DNA from: a virus
DNA: 37,931 bases
Strand: one strand, 5' to 3'
IMG/VR virus record: IMGVR_UViG_3300031784_002381
Coordinates: 1-37,931 of that record
The position numbers were made by a program, and so were the translations under genes. This document shows, in pieces, positions 8,392-15,680 of this stretch. Below the pieces are notes generated by a model, which saw only the letters and a program-made list of their open reading frames with translations, searched no databases and was not told the origin of the DNA. Numbering within the stretch: the first letter of the stretch is position 1; every line of letters begins with the position of its first letter.

Positions 8392-8731
8392 TTTCTTCTC
8401 CGAAAGGCAATCCTGTTTGAGTCAATGGAGTTACATTGACAGGAACAAAGTTTTGATTCATTAATCCTTGTATATATATTTCCCTATTCGTTTCGTTAGC
8501 CTTAACAACTTCATTTCTAAATGACTCTACAGCAGCTCCAGTAGATCTTTGTTGTTGAGAGTTTTCTATTGTAAGCATTGGCATCCATGAAACAGCGCAT
8601 CCCCAGTGATCAACATCTTCACCAGTATTTGGATTCATACCTCTAACATGCATATACCAAGCACATTTATTTTCAATGCAATCTTTTTTGATTAAAGGGC
8701 AGTATGTCCCAGGTTCAGTCTTTTTAAACAT
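8366..8731 (-). CDS. Cys-rich hypothetical protein, 121 aa
   Basis: The N-terminal half has four spaced cysteines (C11, C18, C23, C45 region in DHWGCAVSW) with flanking His and Trp, consistent with a bound Zn or Fe-S centre. The middle (S-Q-Q-Q-R-S-T-G-A-A-V-E-S-F-R-N-E) looks like an amphipathic helix. It resembles a conserved phage protein of unknown role rather than a known enzyme. It precedes the acidic protein and follows the fibre-tip genes. Confidence 0.78.
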   Translation of the reverse strand: MFKKTEPGTYCPLIKKDCIENKCAWYMHVRGMNPNTGEDVDHWGCAVSWMPMLTIENSQQQRSTGAAVESFRNEVVKANETNREIYIQGLMNQNFVPVNVTPLTQTGLPFGEENETDDNSK

Positions 8732-8769
8732 ATAAGATCAGTCCACGAATACAATAATTATACCAAAAA

Positions 8770-9291
8770 TTAGGATAAAGAACAAATTATAACATCAATA
8801 TATTGAACTCTAAAATCTATACTTGCTGAAAAAGGAGCTGTACCGCTCCATGGGTGTGAGTGAGCCCCACCATTAGGTACGGGGTTAGCTCCACTATTGG
8901 GGAAATTTCTTGTCCAACCTCCACCAGAGGCAACATCACCGCCACCAGGAGTTAATCCTATGGATCCACCATTAGCATGAGTGTGCGAAGGTAGTTGTGC
9001 TGTCGTAAGAGTAGTATCCCCTACAGTTCCAGTAATAGTAACTGTAGTAGTAACAGGTTTTAAACTATTAGGGAAAGCAGATGAAAAAGCAGTAGTACCT
9101 CCAGAACCACCACCAGTACCAGAAACGACTCTTAAAGCCTTATCGTTTTGGGTCGTTACTTGAGCCCATCCAGTAGGGGCAGATGCTTGGAAAAAAACCG
9201 ATACGCTACTCTGAGGCACTATTCCATATTTGGAATTTAGTGATGTACCGTCACCAAACGTTATTCCAGTTGTTGTTAATACTGCTGCCAT
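8770..9291 (-). CDS. Tail fibre/collar-type tip protein 1
   Basis: The 173-residue protein is Gly/Ser/Thr-rich with two HxH motifs: HTH at 103-105 (LPSHTHANGG) and HSH at 144-146. It ends with VQYIDVIICSL. This layout matches collar-domain and fibre-tip proteins in which HxH motifs bind metal along the fibre axis, as in T4 gp12 and gp37. It likely contacts the host surface. The N-terminal T-T-x-G-I-x-F segment may attach to another fibre protein. A late-promoter-like AATAAATA lies 34 bases upstream. Confidence 0.86.
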   Translation of the reverse strand: MAAVLTTTGITFGDGTSLNSKYGIVPQSSVSVFFQASAPTGWAQVTTQNDKALRVVSGTGGGSGGTTAFSSAFPNSLKPVTTTVTITGTVGDTTLTTAQLPSHTHANGGSIGLTPGGGDVASGGGWTRNFPNSGANPVPNGGAHSHPWSGTAPFSASIDFRVQYIDVIICSLS

Positions 9292-9324
9292 TATACTATT
9301 ATCCGACTAAGAGATATTTTAAGT

Positions 9325-9332
9325 TATTTATT
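9325..9332 (-). promoter_or_regulatory. Late promoter-like motif for fibre-tip gene 1
   Basis: The minus strand reads AATAAATA here, one base from the T4 late promoter consensus TATAAATA. It ends 34 bases before the ATG at 9291, fitting a structural gene expressed late. The equivalent motif precedes the paralogue. Confidence 0.5.
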
Positions 9333-9881
9333 TTATCCATCAAAACTACACATGATGATGTCAATATATTGAACACCGACACTTAGACCCAAACTACCAA
9401 TTGGACCAGATCCTGTAAATGGATGGGTGTGAGTTTGATCTGATCCACCTGAACCTGTTGCTGGTGAATTTCTTGACCAACCAGTTCCAGCTCTAACATC
9501 TCCACCAGTATATGAACCATCTGGGTTTTGAGGGTTAATAGTTAAGGATACTTCACCACCATTGGAGTGGATGTGGGAAGGAATTTGACTTGTAACTAAA
9601 GCAGGTCCAGGTTGAATTCCACTGGTAGGTGCAGTTACTGTTCCAGTTAAAGCTACAGTAGGGGAAAATACCGTAGTAAAATTTGTAGTTCCACCAGAAC
9701 CTGCACCCGTACCCGAAACAACTCTTAAAGCTTTATTATCTTGTGTTATTATTTTGGTCCATCCAGTAGGTGCAGCTGCTTGAAAGTATGACCAAACTGT
9801 TGAAGTTGGAAAAAGTTGTCTCCTAGAATTTAATTCATTTCCAGCAGAGAAAAATATTCCATTAGTAGTTAATATAGCCAT
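9333..9881 (-). CDS. Tail fibre/collar-type tip protein 2
   Basis: The 182-residue paralogue of the neighbouring fibre-tip protein shares P-T-G-W, K-A-L-R-V-V-S-G-T-G and Q-Y-I-D-I-I-M-C-S. HxH motifs are HIH at 103-105 and HTH at 151-153. The variable middle (110-145) differs most from copy 1, as expected for receptor-contacting loops. A GGTAGATAT leader and an AATAAATA motif lie upstream. Which copy is used, or whether they form a heterotrimer, cannot be told. Confidence 0.86.
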   Translation of the reverse strand: MAILTTNGIFFSAGNELNSRRQLFPTSTVWSYFQAAAPTGWTKIITQDNKALRVVSGTGAGSGGTTNFTTVFSPTVALTGTVTAPTSGIQPGPALVTSQIPSHIHSNGGEVSLTINPQNPDGSYTGGDVRAGTGWSRNSPATGSGGSDQTHTHPFTGSGPIGSLGLSVGVQYIDIIMCSFDG

Positions 9882-9910
9882 ATATCTACCTTAGTTTGAC
9901 CATAATCAAA

Positions 9911-10114
9911 TTATTTATTATTGCTTCTTGGTTTGGAACATTCATTGCAATAGTATGAATAACCATCTCGAAAATACTTGACAACTTCAAAGTTTTCTTT
10001 TAATGATTTTTCAATTCCACACTTATCACAAATCCTTGTCTTTTTTTGTAGACTTTCGGATTCGTTTGAGCTCTTTGAGTTCCATCTTAATATTTTTGTA
10101 AGCAGTGTCAGCAT
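9911..10114 (-). CDS. Small zinc-ribbon-like protein, 67 aa
   Basis: Two CxxC pairs, CDKC (29-32) and CNEC (56-59), separated by a charged strand-loop, form a typical one-zinc ribbon. The start ATG is 8 bases after GGAGG, so translation initiates inside the upstream 59-aa gene and the two share 89 bases in different frames. The first 25 residues are thus constrained by that gene and look unstructured. DNA or RNA binding is possible but unproven. Confidence 0.65.
   Translation of the reverse strand: MLTLLTKILRWNSKSSNESESLQKKTRICDKCGIEKSLKENFEVVKYFRDGYSYYCNECSKPRSNNK
9912..9919 (-). promoter_or_regulatory. Late promoter-like motif for fibre-tip gene 2
   Basis: The minus strand reads AATAAATA, ending 30 bases before the ATG at 9881 and overlapping the stop of the zinc-ribbon gene. 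It matches the motif upstream of the paralogous fibre gene in sequence and spacing. Confidence 0.5.
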
Positions 10115-10205
10115 CTAATTTGCCTCCCATTTCCATCGCTATGATGACATCGACTCTTGTACCAAAGTGTGCTAAAGCTTTTTCAAAGTCATCTAGTTCA
10201 TACAT
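10026..10205 (-). CDS. Small hypothetical protein, 59 aa
   Basis: The product begins MYELDDFEKALAHFG, continues with a helical segment containing E-M-G-G-K-L-D, and ends in a Lys/Arg-rich helix. It looks like a conserved small cyanophage protein. It overlaps the coiled-coil-like gene upstream by 8 bases and contains the start of the zinc-ribbon gene. Function unknown. Confidence 0.7.
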   Translation of the reverse strand: MYELDDFEKALAHFGTRVDVIIAMEMGGKLDADTAYKNIKMELKELKRIRKSTKKDKDL

Positions 10206-10467
10206 TGTTGTCAGTCCATTTTTCAGCAGTCAATATATCTATACGAGCATCAACAGCATCAATAGAGTTTGTAATTTCGTATAGAGTATTTGTAGTCTCA
10301 ACATTCTCATCTTCAAGTTTACGAACGTCAAAAATGAGACTAGTGTACCTGTCCTCCAGTTCAGATACTCTACGTTGAAGATCAACTAGAAGATCTGTTA
10401 AAGAGTATTTTTCTCCTGTAATTTCATCAATAACAAATGTGTGATTTGTAAAACTATAATCATTCAT
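10198..10467 (-). CDS. Conserved-type hypothetical protein with coiled coil
   Basis: From the ATG at 10467 the product has 89 residues. An N-terminal strand-rich piece (FTNHTFVIDEITGEKYSLTD) is followed by a heptad-like helix (L-L-V-D-L-Q-R-R-V-S-E-L-E). An in-frame ATG at 10527 would add 20 basic residues and overlap talC by 8 bases; the later start is preferred because the recognisable part begins there. Coiled-coil structural protein is a guess. Confidence 0.65.
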   Translation of the reverse strand: MNDYSFTNHTFVIDEITGEKYSLTDLLVDLQRRVSELEDRYTSLIFDVRKLEDENVETTNTLYEITNSIDAVDARIDILTAEKWTDNNV

Positions 10468-10519
10468 GATTTTTTTCCAAACAGATTGAAATTTTAGAGA
10501 AAACTTATCAATATAATAT

Positions 10520-11173
10520 TTAAACATTAATACTATCCCAATCCTTTTGGAAGATATCAAGTCCTTCACGAGTAAGAACACTTTCATACATTTTATCAAA
10601 GATTGATGAAGGAATAGTTACAATATCAGCTCCCTCACGATAACACAACGCAACTACTTCTGGACTACGAACTGATGCGGCCAAAATTTGCGGAACAGAA
10701 GTATCATAACAGTTATCATAAATCATACGAATACTCTTAATCAACTCAAGTCCATCAAATCCATTATCAGTCAAGCGTCCTACAAAAGGAGAAACATAAG
10801 TTGCACCAGCCTTTGCAGCAAGAACAGCTTGAGATGCAGAGAAGATGAGAGTTACGTTAACTGTTGCACCAATACTACGAAGTTGTCTACAAGCTTTAAG
10901 TCCTTCTACAGTACAGGGAACTTTTATTGTAACGTTATCAAGTTGCAAATATGGTTGAGCTTGCTCGACCATACCTTCACATGTATTCGAAACTACTTCT
11001 GCAGAGATAGATTCAAACTCAGAGAAAGATTCTGAAATACTTTTAATAACTTGATATGGATCTTTACCACTCTTTTTAATTAGAGTTGGATTGGTGGTAA
11101 CTCCATCAATCAATCCTGTGACATACTTATCAGAAATTTCTTCAAAATTTGCAGTATCCAAAAATATTTTCAT
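10520..11173 (-). CDS. talC: Transaldolase (TalC type)
   Basis: The 217-residue protein is a short transaldolase/fructose-6-phosphate aldolase-like enzyme. Key marks are FLDTANFEEI (4-13), GVTTNPTL (24-31) and the Schiff-base lysine K84 in TIKVPCT, with G-A-T-Y-V-S-P-F-V-G-R later. Cyanophage TalC is thought to push host carbon through the pentose phosphate pathway, supplying NADPH and ribose for nucleotide synthesis. GGAG sits 6 bases before the ATG at 11173, which decides the start over a TTG 12 bases upstream. Confidence 0.95.
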   Translation of the reverse strand: MKIFLDTANFEEISDKYVTGLIDGVTTNPTLIKKSGKDPYQVIKSISESFSEFESISAEVVSNTCEGMVEQAQPYLQLDNVTIKVPCTVEGLKACRQLRSIGATVNVTLIFSASQAVLAAKAGATYVSPFVGRLTDNGFDGLELIKSIRMIYDNCYDTSVPQILAASVRSPEVVALCYREGADIVTIPSSIFDKMYESVLTREGLDIFQKDWDSINV

Positions 11174-11190
11174 AATAATCTCCAAAAAAT

Positions 11191-11412
11191 TTACAGTATT
11201 CCAACTTCTTTTAGGTATCTTCTATATGCCATAAATCTGCGAAGAGAAGGTTGCCCTGGAATAGGGCCTAAACTTTCACAGATTTCACAATAACATAACC
11301 AATCATACCACGGAGTTGTTGGATCCAGAGCTGGGTGTGGACTCCTTTGTGTGTAGTTCTTTAAGGAGTTGAAGAAGTTCTGGAGTTTCGTCCCATTCCC
11401 AAATTGTTCCAT
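11191..11412 (-). CDS. Hypothetical protein, 73 aa, overlapping frame
   Basis: The last 40 residues (T-P-W-Y-D-W-L-C-Y-C-E-I-C-E-S-L-G then L-R-R-F-M-A-Y-R-R-Y-L-K-E) look like genuine protein with three clustered cysteines and a basic helix. The first 35 residues lie in a frame that overlaps the 45-aa ORF and look less protein-like. No ribosome-binding site precedes the ATG at 11412. The true start may be later, or this may be reached by frameshifting from the 45-aa ORF. Confidence 0.5.
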   Translation of the reverse strand: MEQFGNGTKLQNFFNSLKNYTQRSPHPALDPTTPWYDWLCYCEICESLGPIPGQPSLRRFMAYRRYLKEVGIL

Positions 11413-11440
11413 CTTTTTGTGTGTAAGTTCTTTTAGTCAT
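11303..11440 (-). CDS. Small hypothetical protein, 45 aa
   Basis: The ATG overlaps the stop of the upstream membrane protein by 4 bases (ATGA). The N-terminal TYTQKDGTIWEWDETPE is a plausible small domain, followed by a Leu-rich helix. The last 10 residues are Ser/Asn-rich, as expected for read-out after a frame change. Possibly the first part of a longer protein continued by the 73-aa frame. Confidence 0.6.
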   Translation of the reverse strand: MTKRTYTQKDGTIWEWDETPELLQLLKELHTKESTPSSGSNNSVV

Positions 11441-11583
11441 AGTTTTAGATGTTTAAATAACTCTACAAAATTTGCATGTCCCTTATATAATACACCACCT
11501 ATAATTATTAAGTCAAGCAAAAAAAGAATAACTAGGACAATTACAAGTGGTACTGTATTAGATTGCGGGTGTTGGTTGGTCAT
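11437..11583 (-). CDS. Small single-pass membrane protein, 48 aa
   Basis: A strongly hydrophobic helix spans residues 12-34 (VPLVIVLVILFLLDLIIIGG), preceded by a polar N terminus and followed by a short basic tail. Both ends overlap neighbouring genes, which supports translation. No family recognised; likely inner or thylakoid membrane. Confidence 0.65.
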   Translation of the reverse strand: MTNQHPQSNTVPLVIVLVILFLLDLIIIGGVLYKGHANFVELFKHLKL

Positions 11584-11785
11584 TAGTATTTAATTCTATA
11601 TAAATGTCCTGACTATCATTCCAATGTCTAATTACTCCCGCAACAATAAAACAATTTGTAATTAGGTATGTGATAAAAATAAAAGTTCTTATCCAAGCAA
11701 CAAGGTCAGACTCTTTATCGCACTTAGATGCCTTTTCCCCAAGAGCTTTTGCCCACCATCTCCATATAGTCTTTTTTCTTTTCAA
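11558..11785 (-). CDS. Small membrane protein, 75 aa
   Basis: A basic N terminus (MKRKKTIWRWWAKALGEKA) leads to one membrane span at about 32-52 (TFIFITYLITNCFIVAGVI) and a polar tail. The pattern looks conserved in cyanophages. Both ends overlap neighbours. Function unknown. Confidence 0.75.
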   Translation of the reverse strand: MKRKKTIWRWWAKALGEKASKCDKESDLVAWIRTFIFITYLITNCFIVAGVIRHWNDSQDIYIELNTNDQPTPAI

Positions 11786-11994
11786 AGTTTTCCTCCAACA
11801 AAACTTTCATATTTAATTTCTGTTTCAGAAAACCCTTCCTGTTTTTGTTTTAGATACCACCGAGTTGCATTAATACAATTTTCCTTTGTCAGTGAGGTTA
11901 TAATACTCTTACCATCTCTATCGTAAGAGTCCCATGTACCCCACTTGCGTTCTTCTACTCGAAACGCATCGTCAATCCACTCAAAATTTTCCAT
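11782..11994 (-). CDS. Hypothetical protein, 70 aa
   Basis: The ATG at 11994 is used rather than the TTG 9 bases upstream. The product begins MENFEWIDDAFRVEERKWGTW, a Trp-rich soluble fold, followed by two short helices. It is of conserved cyanophage type with no known function and overlaps the downstream membrane-protein gene by 4 bases. Confidence 0.75.
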   Translation of the reverse strand: MENFEWIDDAFRVEERKWGTWDSYDRDGKSIITSLTKENCINATRWYLKQKQEGFSETEIKYESFVGGKL

Positions 11995-11999
11995 AGTTA

Positions 12000-12173
12000 T
12001 CAAGAATTTACAGTCAACTCGTAATCTTTTTTATTAAGTTTATGTCTAGTAAGATACTTATCTAGATGTTCTTTACATTCAAACCAACAGGTTCTTTTGT
12101 CTTTACCCTCCTTTACATCAAGTCTATACGGAAAAGATTCGTAAGGAAATTTTTCATTACTAGAAATGGCCAT
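12000..12173 (-). CDS. Small basic hypothetical protein, 57 aa
   Basis: Lys-rich small protein with CWFEC (29-33) and the segment Y-L-T-R-H-K-L-N-K-K-D-Y-E-L. It begins one base overlapping the stop of the cupin-like gene. The high charge and Cys pair could suggest nucleic acid or metal binding, but nothing proves it. Confidence 0.65.
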   Translation of the reverse strand: MAISSNEKFPYESFPYRLDVKEGKDKRTCWFECKEHLDKYLTRHKLNKKDYELTVNS

Positions 12174-12646
12174 TATTCTCCGAGGGTATGAATCACTGGT
12201 TTTTCGTGTGCAAGAATGCGATACAGTTCTGCATCCTGAGCGGCAGAAATTGGAACAAATTCGGTCTCAGGGTTGAAGTCTTCGTCACGAATTGCCTGAT
12301 TGATGACGATTGAACCTTCCTCACCAGAATATGAGCGATGATAGGTCATCTTTGGAATCACAAGAGCACCAGAACTACGATTCAGGTGAACAATATGATA
12401 TGGATACCTCCAAGTTGGATTCACAAGTTCAAAGGTTCTGATTCCAGACAGTACACGATTGTGGTCAATCTGTTGATAGTGAATATAAAATTGTTTTGCA
12501 CCGACAACATCATCAGGTGGAGAAATTGCAGGACCTGTATGAACAACAAGGTCTTGTGCATTTGAGTTTTCTACTGAAATATCATAGAAGACAACCGAAT
12601 CTGTCTCACGGAAAACCCTGTGTTTTTTGAAAGATACTTCGCTCAT
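12173..12646 (-). CDS. Cupin-like protein, putative
   Basis: The 157-residue protein is beta-rich, with a central block (Q-F-Y-I-H-Y-Q-Q-I-D-H-N-R, S-G-I-R-T-F-E-L, H-I-V-H-L-N, L-V-I-P-K-M-T-Y-H-R-S) resembling a jelly-roll with histidines placed as in cupins such as sugar ketoisomerase/WxcM-like proteins. Its sugar-active relatives would suit the glycan gene context, but metal ligands are not certain. It is a conserved-looking phage protein. Confidence 0.7.
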   Translation of the reverse strand: MSEVSFKKHRVFRETDSVVFYDISVENSNAQDLVVHTGPAISPPDDVVGAKQFYIHYQQIDHNRVLSGIRTFELVNPTWRYPYHIVHLNRSSGALVIPKMTYHRSYSGEEGSIVINQAIRDEDFNPETEFVPISAAQDAELYRILAHEKPVIHTLGE

Positions 12647-12671
12647 GATTGATTATATAATAATGTTTTGT

Positions 12672-13550
12672 TCATAAACTTACATAAGATTTAGACATTT
12701 TTTTCCATTGCATTTCTGGAGAATTTAGATCATACAAAAAATTAGTTCTTTCAAATGTTCTTATTTTGAGATCTTCTTGTTGAATAAAATTAAAAACTTT
12801 TTCACTGACTTTTAAATTTGGTATTATTTTTGTTAAATACGAAACATGATCAATAGGTGGAGGATGTAAATCATACTTGTACCTATATCTACCGCAATCA
12901 TTCTTTTTTATTTTTACTCCAGGCCAAGTAGTTGAATTATACTGCACTGTTAGGAAATCTGGTTCTATTTCATTTAATAGATCTTTATATAAATCTAACA
13001 CGTCAGATGTATCCAATACTACATCATCTAGAGAATTGTAAGAATGACAATTAGTTGTTTTTTTGATAATAGGCATATGACTCAACATCAAAAAGTCCGA
13101 ATCAATGTAATTTAAAAAATTAAAAGTTAATGATATTAATCCAAGATCTCTAATTAGAAATCCTCTATAATCGACATAATTTTTAATATATTGTAAATCA
13201 TACAATCCGTCATGAATAGAATTGTATATGTTTCCACAACACTGCCATTTTCTATTAATATATCGGTCTTCACGATTTACTGTAGTCCACATTACTATTA
13301 TCAAATCTTTATTGTTAAAATGAAATCTTTGATTCATTTCAGCAACTTGATTTGATATAAATGCGTTTCCGGCTCCAGGAGATCCAAAATTATAATATTT
13401 TGGAATGTGAAGTCCGATAACGTCAGCCCAAGTTGGCCAAAAATAGTCAGTCATACTACATCCAAAAGAAAAGAATCTCTCATACTTATTAAAGTTTAGA
13501 TGATCTATTTTTGGCACTTTAATAAAAATAATTTTTATATTATTTAACAC
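12672..13550 (-). CDS. SGNH/GDSL-type hydrolase, putative
   Basis: In the 292-residue protein the nucleophile motif FSFGCSMTD (27-35, Ser32), the block NFGSPGAGN (54-62, Asn62) and the C-terminal D-L-H-P-P-P-I-D-H-V-S-Y-L (227-239) match blocks I, III and V of SGNH esterases. Such phage enzymes can deacetylate or trim surface sugars. The start used is GTG at 13550, overlapping the membrane-protein gene by 11 bases; no clear ribosome-binding site is seen and another GTG 11 codons in is an alternative. Confidence 0.75.
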   Translation of the reverse strand: MLNNIKIIFIKVPKIDHLNFNKYERFFSFGCSMTDYFWPTWADVIGLHIPKYYNFGSPGAGNAFISNQVAEMNQRFHFNNKDLIIVMWTTVNREDRYINRKWQCCGNIYNSIHDGLYDLQYIKNYVDYRGFLIRDLGLISLTFNFLNYIDSDFLMLSHMPIIKKTTNCHSYNSLDDVVLDTSDVLDLYKDLLNEIEPDFLTVQYNSTTWPGVKIKKNDCGRYRYKYDLHPPPIDHVSYLTKIIPNLKVSEKVFNFIQQEDLKIRTFERTNFLYDLNSPEMQWKKMSKSYVSL

Positions 13551-13710
13551 ATTTTACTTGGATATCCACAGACTTTGTGGCATTAGACATCTCACGATAA
13601 CCCATACCAACATACACCTGACCACTCACTACGGCAATGGCCATGATTCCCCAAAAAATATAGTACCATTTAGATTTTACTTGGTGATGTTTAAGTAGAT
13701 CTTTTTCCAT
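13540..13710 (-). CDS. Small single-pass membrane protein, 56 aa
   Basis: A basic N terminus (K-H-H-Q-V-K-S-K) is followed by a hydrophobic helix at about 15-37 (W-Y-Y-I-F-W-G-I-M-A-I-A-V-V) and a short polar tail with one Cys. The gene lies just after the radical SAM stop. Function unknown. Confidence 0.68.
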   Translation of the reverse strand: MEKDLLKHHQVKSKWYYIFWGIMAIAVVSGQVYVGMGYREMSNATKSVDIQVKCVK

Positions 13711-13717
13711 AATTATC

Positions 13718-14755
13718 TTAAGTATTTGGATTAAGTATTCTTGGTTTGATTAGACCTTGATTCTTTAACTGATTATAATTTCTAACCCACTTATTAACAT
13801 TAACATCAATAGTACAATGACAATATTTTTTATTACAAATGACAGGCATAGTCGGCCATTTTATTTGTTCAAACTCATCTATATTTCCAATGGGTCCACC
13901 AATACCACAATTAGCTAGATATATCTGTCCAGATGAATTTACAAATAAACTTTTCAATCCAACTTCACAAACATATCCTTCAAAATTAGTCATACCACAA
14001 TTAATAAATTCTATTGAATTTATATTGTTATTTGGGTCATCTAACAAAATAGATCCATCTTCAAATTGAAAATCGGATGTTATTTTTAGAATTTCCTGTT
14101 TTCCCAAATGTTTTAGTATCTTTTGGTGGGGTTTTGCAGCTTCATCAGTATGAAACCAATCTAATTGATCTTTTGTGTAGATATGAGTTTCTTTATGTTT
14201 ACTACCCCAATCCATAATTCTAACTGGTTCCAAAAAGCAAGTATCAATATCTTTTAATGAATTGAAAACTTCTATACAATGATCCCACTTAGAAGGAAGC
14301 ATCATTAGTCGCACAGTTACGAATGTGTTTAAACTTGCAGCAATTACTTTTTCTTTAAAATCTTTAACAGGAAATTCTGGGTGGTATGAAAAACAAACAT
14401 ACTTTAAATACTTTGAAATATCTTCCCAATATTCTATTGGTTTAAATGCATTACTAGTTGTACCTATAGTATGACCATTAGAATTAAAAAACTTTACCAA
14501 CTCAGGAAAAAAGTGACTAATACTTGGCTCACCACCAGTAACTGAACAATGAATTTTTGGATACTTTTCGAATAATAATTCTAAGAATTTTTTTGCATTC
14601 TCCCATTTATAATGATGACCTTTACCTGAGTTTAATTCTGGTAAACAATATGTGCATTTATTATTGCATATATTATTAATCATCCATGTCAAATGCATCA
14701 AAGATGAATCTTTTTGAATTACTCGAATAATTTTTTTATCCTTTAATTCAATCAT
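13718..14755 (-). CDS. Radical SAM enzyme with SPASM-like C terminus
   Basis: The 345-residue protein has the 4Fe-4S motif CNNKCTYC (Cys30, 34, 37) and GGEPS (74-78) for SAM binding. The C-terminal part carries Cys253, 263, 283, 307, 312 and 314, as expected for auxiliary clusters of SPASM/twitch proteins, which modify peptides or sugars. It overlaps the upstream 64-aa gene by 8 bases. Substrate unknown; a sugar or peptide tailoring step in the surrounding cassette is possible. Full-length and apparently intact. Confidence 0.88.
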   Translation of the reverse strand: MIELKDKKIIRVIQKDSSLMHLTWMINNICNNKCTYCLPELNSGKGHHYKWENAKKFLELLFEKYPKIHCSVTGGEPSISHFFPELVKFFNSNGHTIGTTSNAFKPIEYWEDISKYLKYVCFSYHPEFPVKDFKEKVIAASLNTFVTVRLMMLPSKWDHCIEVFNSLKDIDTCFLEPVRIMDWGSKHKETHIYTKDQLDWFHTDEAAKPHQKILKHLGKQEILKITSDFQFEDGSILLDDPNNNINSIEFINCGMTNFEGYVCEVGLKSLFVNSSGQIYLANCGIGGPIGNIDEFEQIKWPTMPVICNKKYCHCTIDVNVNKWVRNYNQLKNQGLIKPRILNPNT

Positions 14756-14942
14756 ATAAATTTTGTTCTTGTTGTACTCTATCTATATGATGATAGATGG
14801 TTGAGTTTGAATATTGAAATTCTTTGAACCGTTGGGGTTTTTTCTTTTGCATTGTTATGAGCATGTTGATCCAGTCGTAACGTTTATCCACAGACCAACC
14901 ATACCGACGTTCATCGTGAAATAAATCAAAAATTGAAATCAT
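14748..14942 (-). CDS. Hypothetical protein, 64 aa
   Basis: Small soluble protein with the aromatic, basic pattern F-H-D-E-R-R-Y-G-W-S-V-D-K-R-Y-D-W near residues 8-24. Conserved cyanophage style. It shares one base with the stop of the 63-aa gene upstream and overlaps the radical SAM gene by 8 bases. Function unknown. Confidence 0.72.
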   Translation of the reverse strand: MISIFDLFHDERRYGWSVDKRYDWINMLITMQKKKPQRFKEFQYSNSTIYHHIDRVQQEQNLYD

Positions 14943-15133
14943 TATTTTAAATAGTTAGGTTTTTCAGTATCAAATGTCGTCCATTTTGCATCTTTCATTC
15001 TAAGACACATTAACAAAGTTTGATGTTCACGATCATATAATTCCCAGTCTCCCTTACACTTGGCAAAATATCGTCTTCGATAGGCACAACACCAAACATT
15101 ATAATAAATTTTTGACTTCTCAGAAAGAGCCAT
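14942..15133 (-). CDS. Hypothetical protein, 63 aa
   Basis: Small basic protein rich in Tyr, Arg and Cys (V-W-C-C-A-Y-R-R-R-Y-F-A-K-C). No known domain. It overlaps the upstream 84-aa gene by 14 bases. Function unknown. Confidence 0.68.
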   Translation of the reverse strand: MALSEKSKIYYNVWCCAYRRRYFAKCKGDWELYDREHQTLLMCLRMKDAKWTTFDTEKPNYLK

Positions 15134-15374
15134 TTCCTAAACACTCAAAACAAACACTATTAAATTTACCTTCGACTCCACGAAGAATAAGTTTAGTGTG
15201 AGAAGATTTTACAATCATTTTCTCAACATAATAAATTCCACCATAGATAAGAAGATTTTCTGGATCAGTATTATTACCCCACATAACTTGTTCTCGGGTG
15301 CATCCAGTAAATTTTACAAAGTCTCCTTCCTTGATTTCTCTAGAAATATATTTAATTTTTCGGAGGTCTTTCAT
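15120..15374 (-). CDS. Hypothetical protein with SH3-like pattern, 84 aa
   Basis: The sequence E-I-K-E-G-D-F-V-K-F-T-G (14-25), later Y-Y-V-E-K, L-I-L-R-G-V-E-G-K-F, has the alternating strand pattern of a small SH3-like barrel. Two Cys sit near the C terminus (V-C-F-E-C). Conserved cyanophage style; function unknown. It overlaps the upstream membrane-protein gene by 4 bases. Confidence 0.75.
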   Translation of the reverse strand: MKDLRKIKYISREIKEGDFVKFTGCTREQVMWGNNTDPENLLIYGGIYYVEKMIVKSSHTKLILRGVEGKFNSVCFECLGNGSF

Positions 15375-15622
15375 TTTACTACGGTTGTTTGAGTTTTGGG
15401 TTGTGTTTTTACTTTAGTCGGATCTTCATAGGGAACTTTACCATTTTTCTCATACATTAAAATGTCGTACTTAAATTTACATTCATGAGGCCTTTGATTA
15501 CAGAGAATCAAAGTGTCTTCTACAGAACGATAAGATCCAGTAGAAGATCCAATAGAACCACCAATTAAAATGGATAATCCGAAGATTCCAATGTTTTTAA
15601 TGGTAACAATACGATCAATCAT
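15371..15622 (-). CDS. Small membrane protein, 83 aa
   Basis: A hydrophobic helix at about residues 10-30 (I-G-I-F-G-L-S-I-L-I-G-G-S-I-G-S-S) anchors the protein, followed by a soluble tail with two Cys (L-C-N-Q-R-P-H-E-C) and a Lys/Thr-rich C terminus. The ATG at 15622 is preferred; an in-frame ATG at 15646 would add 8 residues, and neither has a clear ribosome-binding site. Function unknown. Confidence 0.7.
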   Translation of the reverse strand: MIDRIVTIKNIGIFGLSILIGGSIGSSTGSYRSVEDTLILCNQRPHECKFKYDILMYEKNGKVPYEDPTKVKTQPKTQTTVVK

Positions 15623-15680
15623 GTTCAGAATATATGTTTCCCACATTCTACCACACTTTTGATTTTATGCAAGGTGGGTG

